Origin: an uncultured Acidovorax sp.
Lineage (GTDB): Bacteria > Pseudomonadota > Gammaproteobacteria > Burkholderiales > Burkholderiaceae_C
Reading direction: 5' to 3'
Length of the DNA: 64,000 nucleotides
Assembly: GCA_913774625.1 (NCBI GenBank)
Contig: CAJYHL010000069.1
Location: forward strand, 124,001-188,000
In this document: in pieces, positions 54,978-64,000 of the stretch
How positions within the stretch are numbered: position 1 is the stretch's first letter
Layout of the letters: each line of letters begins with the position of its first letter
Made by a program: the position numbers and the translations under genes
The notes under the pieces: generated by a model
Seen by the model: the letters and a program-made list of their open reading frames with translations, nothing else
Told to the model about the DNA's origin: nothing
Database searches by the model: none

Positions 54978-55541
54978 TCAGAACGAGCTGCCCGGCTGTT
55001 CCAGGAAGGCGGCTTCCTCGTCCGTCGTGGCCCGGCCCAGCGTGGCGTTGCGGTGCGGAAAGCGGCCGAAGCGCTGCACGATCGCCTGATGCTGCTGCGC
55101 GAAGTCCAGGCTGTTGGCGTTGCCCAGAGCCGTGAAGAGCCGCACCGACTCGGCCTGCATGCGCGCCGATTCGCTGTGCATGAAGGGCATGTAGAGGAAG
55201 GCGCGGCGCTCGGGCGCGAGCTGCGCGTCCAGCCCCCGGCCGACGGCCTCCTGCGCTAGCGCCAGGGCCATGCCGTCTTGCGCGAAGGCTTCTGGCCGGC
55301 CGCGCAGCAGGTTGCGCGAGAACTGGTCCAGCACGATCACCTCGGCCAGCCGGCCGGCGGCGTCCGTGCGCCAGGGCCACAGTTCGCCCTGCGCGGCGCT
55401 GGCATGCAGCGCGGCGAAGCGTTCGCGGATGGCGGCGTCGAAGGCGTCGTCCTTCCGGAACCATTGGGCGGGCGTGGATTGCTCGAACCAGAAGTGCAGG
55501 ACGTCCTGGGGCGTGGCGGCGGGGTGTGCGGTCGTGGTCAT
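54978..55541 (-). CDS. DUF924 family protein
   Basis: 187 residues from the ATG at 55541. It is a soluble all-helical TPR-like protein: VLHFWFEQSTPAQWFRKDDA, IVLDQFSRNLLRG, and FLYMPFMHSES are diagnostic. The family is widespread, and its biochemical role is unknown. It lies between an SOS-type operon and a LysR gene, 52 bases from the latter on the same strand. Confidence 0.9.
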   Translation of the reverse strand: MTTTAHPAATPQDVLHFWFEQSTPAQWFRKDDAFDAAIRERFAALHASAAQGELWPWRTDAAGRLAEVIVLDQFSRNLLRGRPEAFAQDGMALALAQEAVGRGLDAQLAPERRAFLYMPFMHSESARMQAESVRLFTALGNANSLDFAQQHQAIVQRFGRFPHRNATLGRATTDEEAAFLEQPGSSF

Positions 55542-55593
55542 GGCGGGCAGTATGGCGCGTGGCGCCGATGGCCCTGCGCCTTGTCCGGTCGCG

Positions 55594-56550
55594 TCAGGCC
55601 GCCGGTGCGATGGCGCTGCCCGCAGGCCGCGCCATGTGCTCGCGGATGGCGTCCAGCAGCAGCGCGGCCAGGCGCTCCGATGCCGGGTCCAGCGGGTGGC
55701 GCGCGCGGCCCAGGACCAGGTCCATGGCTGGCAGTTCCGGCAGGCCCGAGGCCGCGGGCGCCAGGGTGCGGACATGGGCCGGAAGGCCGAAGGCCGTGCG
55801 CACCGAAAGCCCCAGCCCGGCGGCCGTCGCCGCCCACAGCGGGCCCAGGCTGCCGCTGTGGAAGGCGTGGCGCCAGGGCTGGCCCGCGCGCTCCAGGGCC
55901 GCCGTGACGATCTGGCGCAGCGGGCAGGGCCCGTCCAGCAGCACCAGCAGCAGCGGCGGCCGCTCCGCCTGCCTCAGGGTCCGCCGGTTCCGCCACCAGG
56001 GCGCGTCGTCCAGCGTGCCTGCGTCGGCCGGGCCGATCCAGTGCAGGGGCAGGCGCATGACCGGCTCGGCCCGCACGCAGGAGAGGTCCAGGCCTGCGTC
56101 CCAGAGCAGCGCCAGGTCCAGCTGGCCCAGCGCGAAGCGCTCGCGCAATTCGGTGCTGCGGGCCACGCAGGCCTCGATGCGCACCTGCGGATGCGCCCGC
56201 GCGAAGCGGCCCAGCACGGCGGGCAGCAGCGTCTCGCCCACGTCTTCCTGCAGTCCCAGCCGGACCAGGCCGTGCAGCGGGCTGCCGCTCACGGCGGTGG
56301 CGGCCTCGTCGTGCAGGGCCAGCAGCCGGTGGGCGTAGGCCAGCAGGGTCTCGCCCGCCTCGGTCAGCGCCAGGCCGCGCCCGGACTTGCGCAGCAGGGG
56401 CGTGCCGGCCTGCGATTCCAGCTTCTTGAGCTGAGCGCTCACCGCCGAGGTGGAGCGGCCCAGCTGGTCCGCCGCGCGCGCGAAGCTGCCCAGCGCCACC
56501 CCGGTGGCGAAGGTGCGCAGCACGTCGAGGTCGTAGAGGATGCGGGTCAT
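55594..56550 (-). CDS. LysR family transcriptional regulator
   Basis: 318 residues from the ATG at 56550. Helix-turn-helix about 5-64 (GSFARAADQLGRSTSAVSAQ), then an effector domain. It diverges from the MFS transporter gene at 56669 and probably controls it. A longer in-frame start at 56832 overlaps that gene and is rejected. Confidence 0.9.
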   Translation of the reverse strand: MTRILYDLDVLRTFATGVALGSFARAADQLGRSTSAVSAQLKKLESQAGTPLLRKSGRGLALTEAGETLLAYAHRLLALHDEAATAVSGSPLHGLVRLGLQEDVGETLLPAVLGRFARAHPQVRIEACVARSTELRERFALGQLDLALLWDAGLDLSCVRAEPVMRLPLHWIGPADAGTLDDAPWWRNRRTLRQAERPPLLLVLLDGPCPLRQIVTAALERAGQPWRHAFHSGSLGPLWAATAAGLGLSVRTAFGLPAHVRTLAPAASGLPELPAMDLVLGRARHPLDPASERLAALLLDAIREHMARPAGSAIAPAA

Positions 56551-56668
56551 GGATCTGCCCAGTTCCAAAGGTGGATGAGGGACGGGGGAAGACCGTCCTG
56601 AAAATCGGGACGATCGCTGCATTATTTTCTGATATTCAAAATCGTGGCGGCTGCGGACACTTCGCGGC

Positions 56669-57964
56669 ATGACCTCCACCACCTGCTCCACCGCGTCCTC
56701 CGCCGTCCACCCGGGCCCGGCCCCCGGCGCCCTGCCCGCCCGCCACCGCTGGAAGGTGCTGGCGGCCGGGGTCTGCGCCAATGCGGCCTTTTCCGTGGCC
56801 TTCAGCGGCATCCCCATGACCGCCGTGCTCATGCGCAGCGGCTACCAGCTGGACGCCGGCACCCTGGGCCTGATGCTGGGGCTGATGGGCCTGGGCATCG
56901 CCCTGAGCGAAATGCCCTGGGGCGTGCTCACCGACCGCTGGGGCGACCGGCCGGTGCTGCTGGCGGGCCTGGGCGGCACCGCGCTGGCCCTGGCGGCCAT
57001 GGCGCTCTGGGCGGCGCCGACGGCCGCCGGGCAGGTGCCGCCGCTGCCGAGGCTGGCGGCCGGGCTGGTGCTGGTCGGCCTGCTGGGAGGCAGCGTCAAC
57101 GGCGCCAGCGGGCGGGCCATCATGCTGTGGTTCTCGGACGGCGAGCGGGGCCTGGCCATGAGCATCCGGCAGACAGCCGTGCCCCTGGGCGGCGCGGTGG
57201 GCGCGCTGCTGCTGCCCGCGCTGGCGCTGCACTTCGGCTTCACCGCCGTGTACGGCGTGCTGGCTGCGCTGTGCCTGCTGGCGGCGCTTCTCGCGGCGGC
57301 CTGGGTGCGCGATCCCGTGCGGCCGCCCGGCTGCGCCGCCGCCGCACCGGCCAAGGCAGGCCCGGGCGGGCCGCTGCGCGATGCCCGCGTGTGGCGCCTG
57401 GCGGCGGGCATCGGCGTCTCGTGCGCTCCGCAGTTCGCCGTGCTGTCCTTCGGCTCGGTGTTCCTGCACGACTTCGCGTGCATCGGGCTGGGAGCCATCG
57501 CCGCGGCCATGGCGGCGGTGCAGGTCGGCGCCATGGCTCTGCGGGTATGGAGCGGGCGCTGGACCGACCGGCGCCGCAACCGCCCCGCCTATCTGCGCCG
57601 CTGCTGTGCCTTGAGCGGCCTGCTGTTCGCCGCGATGGCGCTGCTGGCCCGGGCCGGCGGCGTGCACGGGGCGCTGCTGCTTGCGCTGCTGGTGGCCTCG
57701 GGGCTGTGCGTGTCGGCCTGGCACGGCGTGGCATATACCGAGCTGGCGGTGTCCGTGGGCGCCGCCCGGGCCGGCACGGCGCTGGGCATGGCCAATACCA
57801 GCGTGTTCGTCGTGTGCTTTCTGGTGCCGCTTGGCATTCCCCATCTGCTGGCCGGCGGGGGCTGGGCGGTGGTGTGGGGCGCAGGCGCCTTGTGCGCGCT
57901 GGCGGGCCGATGGCTGATGGTGCCTGCGGTGCCGGCAAGGAATTCAGTGCTATCTAATCAATAG
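56669..57964 (+). CDS. MFS transporter (CynX/NimT-like)
   Basis: 431 residues with 12 membrane segments. LTDRWGDRPVLLAGLG is the loop 2-3 motif, and SIRQTAVPLGGAVGALLLP lies in helix 5. The layout fits the cyanate/nitroimidazole-type MFS branch, but the substrate is open. The LysR gene diverges from it. The stop codon TAG lies inside the palindrome GCTAT-N7-ATAGC at 57949-57965. Confidence 0.88.
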   Translation: MTSTTCSTASSAVHPGPAPGALPARHRWKVLAAGVCANAAFSVAFSGIPMTAVLMRSGYQLDAGTLGLMLGLMGLGIALSEMPWGVLTDRWGDRPVLLAGLGGTALALAAMALWAAPTAAGQVPPLPRLAAGLVLVGLLGGSVNGASGRAIMLWFSDGERGLAMSIRQTAVPLGGAVGALLLPALALHFGFTAVYGVLAALCLLAALLAAAWVRDPVRPPGCAAAAPAKAGPGGPLRDARVWRLAAGIGVSCAPQFAVLSFGSVFLHDFACIGLGAIAAAMAAVQVGAMALRVWSGRWTDRRRNRPAYLRRCCALSGLLFAAMALLARAGGVHGALLLALLVASGLCVSAWHGVAYTELAVSVGAARAGTALGMANTSVFVVCFLVPLGIPHLLAGGGWAVVWGAGALCALAGRWLMVPAVPARNSVLSNQ

Positions 57965-57965
57965 C
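57949..57965. repeat. GCTAT-N7-ATAGC palindrome over the MFS stop codon
   Basis: GCTAT and ATAGC separated by 7 bases; the TAG stop of the upstream gene is within it. Related GCTATC/TAGC motifs occur at 47901 and 54892-54912. Confidence 0.5.
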
Positions 57966-58021
57966 GACTGGCCGTTGTGGCAGGCGCGCTGCGGGCGCGA
58001 ATGGCCGCGGCATGCAAAGAA

Positions 58022-58054
58022 AAAAGCCCGGAGCCTTGGCGGCTCCGGGCTTTT
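58022..58054. terminator. Bidirectional terminator between MFS gene and gap
   Basis: 14-bp perfect stem AAAAGCCCGGAGCC / GGCTCCGGGCTTTT with a 5-base loop, A-rich before and T-rich after, so it works for both convergent genes. Confidence 0.9.
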
Positions 58055-58078
58055 GCTGTCGTCTGCGGCTCGTCCGGC

Positions 58079-61268
<3,190 letters not shown>

Positions 61269-61402
61269 CGGGGGCGGCTCCGAAAAGAGGCTGAGGGAAA
61301 CCGCGCATTTTACCGGCGCCGTCCGCCCGGCCTTTCGAGTGCCGTCTCCCCGCCTGTTCTCCCGCCAGGGCCGCGTGCCGCACTGCACTACAGTGCAGGC
61401 CC

Positions 61403-62200
61403 ATGTCCGAACTGCCCGCTCCCGCCGATCACGCCGCCTCCACCCGCCCGCTGCCCGCGCAGCCCCCGGCCATGCTGCTGGCCGCCGGCCGCGGCGAGCG
61501 CATGCGCCCGCTGACCGACGCCACGCCCAAGCCGCTGCTGGCGGTGCAGGGCCGGCCGCTGCTGGAATGGCATCTGCGCGCCCTGGCGGCTGCCGGCGTG
61601 CAGCGCGCGGTCATCAACACCGCCTGGCTGGGCAGCCAGGTCAGCGACCGGTTCGGCAGCGAATTCGCGCTGCAGCCCTCACCGGGCCAGGGCGCTGCGC
61701 TATCGATTTCATACTCCCACGAGGGCCGCGACTTCGGCGACGCGCTGGAGACCGCCGGCGGCATCGCCCGCGCGCTGCCGCAGCTGGGCCCGGTGTTCTG
61801 GCTGGCCGCGGGCGACGTGTTCGTGCCCGACTTCGTCTTCGCGCCCGAGGCCGCCGCCCGCTTCGCCGCCGGCGACGCGCTGGCTCACCTGTGGCTGGTG
61901 TCCAACCCCGCGCACAACCCGCGCGGCGATTTCGGGCTGGCGCCCGATGGCCGCGTCCTGAACCTGCCGGCCGACCACCCCGGCCCGCGCCACACCTACA
62001 GCACCATCGCCCTGCTGCGCGCCGAATTGTTCGCCGCGCCCTGGTGCGACATCCCGCCCGGCAACCCGCAGGGCCTGCGCGCGCCGCTGGCGCCGCTCCT
62101 GCGCCGCGCGATGGACGCGGGCCGCGTCACCGGCGAGCCCTACACCGGCCGCTGGACCGATGTGGGCACGCCGGAGCGGCTGGCGGAGCTGAACCGCTGA
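61403..62200 (+). CDS. murU: N-acetylmuramate alpha-1-phosphate uridylyltransferase (MurU-like nucleotidyltransferase)
   Basis: 265 residues. The nucleotidyltransferase start [20 protein letters not shown] followed by KPLL is the sugar-nucleotide signature. The short length and the C-terminal [17 protein letters not shown] fit MurU of the peptidoglycan recycling route, which makes UDP-MurNAc from MurNAc-1-phosphate and UTP. The partner kinase AmgK is not next to it. The first 22 residues are a Pro/Ala-rich extension. It is divergent from tkt. Confidence 0.88.
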   Translation: MSELPAPADHAASTRPLPAQPPAMLLAAGRGERMRPLTDATPKPLLAVQGRPLLEWHLRALAAAGVQRAVINTAWLGSQVSDRFGSEFALQPSPGQGAALSISYSHEGRDFGDALETAGGIARALPQLGPVFWLAAGDVFVPDFVFAPEAAARFAAGDALAHLWLVSNPAHNPRGDFGLAPDGRVLNLPADHPGPRHTYSTIALLRAELFAAPWCDIPPGNPQGLRAPLAPLLRRAMDAGRVTGEPYTGRWTDVGTPERLAELNR

Positions 62201-62302
62201 ACGCAAGCCTGCGCGCGGTGCAGGCAGCGCAGGATTGCTGCCAAATGTAAAGAGGCCCTGGCGGCGCCAGGGCCAGCTGCCGGGCAGAGCCAAAATGCGC
62301 GG

Positions 62303-63697
62303 ATGACTCCCCTGCCGAATTCCGCGCTCTACGCCCAGCGCCGCGCCCGCCTTGCCCAGCAGCTGGGCGAAGGCGGCATCGCCATCGTTCCCACCGCGCC
62401 CGAGCGTCCGCGCAACCGGGACAGCGATTTCCTCTACCGTCACGACAGCTACTTCTATTACCTGACGGGCTTCGCCGAACCCGGCGCCTGTCTGGTGCTG
62501 GCCGCCGATGGGACCAGCACGCTGTTCTGCCAGCCCAAGGACCTGGAGCGCGAGATCTGGGACGGCTACCGGCTGGGGCCGGAGGCCGCCGTCGCCGCCC
62601 TGGGCATGGATGCGGCGCATTCATCGGCCACGCTGGAAGCGCAGCTGCCGCGCCTGCTGGAGAACCGCAGCCGCGTCTGGTTCCCGTTCGCCACGCACGA
62701 AGGCCTCGCGGCCCGGGTGGAGGGCTGGCTGGCCAAGGTGCGCGCGCGGGTGCGCTTCGGCGCCCTGTGCCCGGCCGAGCAGGGCGATCTCTGCACGCTG
62801 CTGGACGAGATGCGGCTCTTCAAGGACGCCCACGAGCAGGACGTGATGCGCCGCGCCGCCGCCATCAGCGCCCAGGCCCACATCCGCGCCATGCAGTGCA
62901 GCGCCCGCATGCTGCGTGCCGGCGAGGACGTGCGCGAATACCACCTGGACGCCGAGCTGCTGCACGAATTCCGCCGCCAGGGCTCGCAGGCCGTGGCGTA
63001 CAACTCCATCGTCGCGGCCGGCGCCAACGCCTGCGTGCTGCACTACCGCGCCGACGCCGCCCCGGTGCGCGCGGGCGAGCTGGTGCTGATCGACGCCGGA
63101 TGCGAGCTGGACGGCTATGCCAGCGACATCACCCGCACCTTCCCCGCCGACGGCCGCTTCACCGGCCCGCAGCGCGCGCTCTACGACCTGGTGCTGGCCA
63201 GCCAGGACGCGGCCGTGGCCGCGACCCGCGCCGGCGCGCGCTTCAACGACCCGCACGACGCCACCGTGGCGGTGCTGTCGCAGGGCCTGCTGGACCTGGG
63301 CCTGCTCGACAGGAACAAGGTCGGCACGGTGCAGGACGTGATCGAGAAGCGGGCCTATTTCCAGTTCTACATGCACCGCACCGGCCACTGGCTGGGCATG
63401 GACGTGCACGACTGCGGCAGCTACGTGGAGCCCACCGAGGTCGGCCAGGCCAGCCAGCGGCGAGACCCGCTGTCGGGCGAGGCCATCACCAACCGGCCCA
63501 GCCGCATCCTGCACCCCGGCATGGTGCTGACCATCGAGCCGGGCCTGTACGTGCGGCCTGCGCCCGGCGTGCCGGAAGCGTTCTACCACATCGGCATCCG
63601 CATCGAGGACGACGCCATCGTCACGGACGGCGGCTGCGAGCTGATCACGCGCGGCGTGCCGGTGAAGGCGGACGAGATCGAAGCGCTGATGCGCTGA
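62303..63697 (+). CDS. pepP: Xaa-Pro aminopeptidase
   Basis: 464 residues, M24B family. The N-terminal creatinase-like domain has FLYRHDSYFYYLTGF. The pita-bread domain holds metal ligands in LIDAGCELDGYASDITRTFP (two Asp), GHWLGMDVHD (His), TIEPGLYV (Glu) and GIRIEDD (Glu). It removes N-terminal residues before proline. It stands 102 bases after murU and precedes the pyruvate kinase gene. Confidence 0.95.
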   Translation: MTPLPNSALYAQRRARLAQQLGEGGIAIVPTAPERPRNRDSDFLYRHDSYFYYLTGFAEPGACLVLAADGTSTLFCQPKDLEREIWDGYRLGPEAAVAALGMDAAHSSATLEAQLPRLLENRSRVWFPFATHEGLAARVEGWLAKVRARVRFGALCPAEQGDLCTLLDEMRLFKDAHEQDVMRRAAAISAQAHIRAMQCSARMLRAGEDVREYHLDAELLHEFRRQGSQAVAYNSIVAAGANACVLHYRADAAPVRAGELVLIDAGCELDGYASDITRTFPADGRFTGPQRALYDLVLASQDAAVAATRAGARFNDPHDATVAVLSQGLLDLGLLDRNKVGTVQDVIEKRAYFQFYMHRTGHWLGMDVHDCGSYVEPTEVGQASQRRDPLSGEAITNRPSRILHPGMVLTIEPGLYVRPAPGVPEAFYHIGIRIEDDAIVTDGGCELITRGVPVKADEIEALMR

Positions 63698-63844
63698 CCC
63701 CGCTGGCCTGGAGGACCCCCGCGCACTGCCCGGCGGAGGGCAATAGTGCATGAAACCGCTATGTAACCGGGGTCGTGCCAGAATTGAAACGCGGTTACAA
63801 GAGCCGCCTTCAACGCCATCCCCATAAAGAAAGAGAGACAACGC

Positions 63845-64000
63845 ATGCAGATCCGCCGCGCCACCAAGATCGTCGCCACTCTGGGCCCCGCTTCCAGCGA
63901 CCCTCAGCTGCTGGAGCGGATGATCCGCGCCGGGGTCAACGTGGTGCGGCTGAATTTCAGCCACGGCAAGGCGCAGGACCACATCGACCGCGCCGCCGCC
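63845..64000 (+). CDS. pyk: Pyruvate kinase (start only; cut by window)
   Basis: 52 residues are visible: the start [20 protein letters not shown] and [12 protein letters not shown] are the pyruvate kinase N-terminus. It converts phosphoenolpyruvate and ADP to pyruvate and ATP. AGAGAG precedes the ATG; the rest is beyond base 64000. The 147-base gap upstream contains its promoter, with no motif I can name. Confidence 0.93.
   Translation, partial: MQIRRATKIVATLGPASSDPQLLERMIRAGVNVVRLNFSHGKAQDHIDRAAA

Overview
The window is very G+C-rich (about 70% by eye, apart from one stretch) and gene-dense. Gene content points to a betaproteobacterium of the order Burkholderiales, most likely Comamonadaceae (Acidovorax-like). 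Supporting signs are nag-type salicylate/gentisate genes, a stand-alone N-terminal methionine-synthase module, GGAG-rich ribosome sites and GCTAT/ATAGC intergenic palindromes. This placement is inferred from gene content, not computed. No rRNA, tRNA or CRISPR array was found.

Layout. 1-6.3 kb: truncated serine hydrolase/beta-lactamase gene, divergent AraC regulator, OmpA-like lipoprotein, small membrane protein, MltA, and an acid phosphatase fused to an autotransporter-type repeat. 6.4-14.2 kb: LysR regulator and a gentisate operon (gentisate dioxygenase, fumarylpyruvate hydrolase, maleylpyruvate isomerase, aromatic-acid transporter), then AraC regulator, alpha/beta hydrolase and OmpW-like protein. 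14.2-22.3 kb: ROK regulator divergent from a self-contained TonB module (receptor, phosphodiester glycosidase, ExbB, two ExbD, TonB). 22.3-24.9 kb: a low-G+C island with an IS21 istB remnant and one large ATPase with a TOPRIM/DUF4435-like tail, a candidate phage-defence protein. 24.9-30.6 kb: NagR-like LysR, salicylate 5-hydroxylase operon (nagAa-G-H-Ab) and a membrane chemoreceptor. 30.9-37.5 kb: lipoprotein, then a minus-strand block of sigma54-type two-component system, two secreted/cytoplasmic proteins sharing an unusual repeat, and an MFS transporter. 37.5-47.5 kb: homocysteine methyltransferase, LysR, iron alcohol dehydrogenase, ketoglutarate semialdehyde dehydrogenase, D-lactate dehydrogenase and a convergent TRAP transporter. 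47.9-64 kb: mostly housekeeping (recQ, glutamine-amidotransferase-type hydrolase, CHASE2 protein, HPF-like protein, SOS-type radical SAM repair pair, DUF924, LysR/MFS pair, gap, tkt, murU, pepP, start of pyk).

How genes work together. Salicylate 5-hydroxylase makes gentisate, which the separate operon at 7.5-11.5 kb opens, isomerises and cleaves to fumarate and pyruvate; the pathway is complete but lies in two blocks separated by the TonB module and the defence island. The TonB module carries its own energising complex and a periplasmic glycosidase. The two-component system sits immediately upstream of a near-consensus sigma54 promoter and a 15-bp palindrome that precede its likely target operon. 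The most novel candidates are the single-gene ATPase-TOPRIM island, the sigma54/repeat-protein/MFS locus and the TonB-phosphodiester-glycosidase module.
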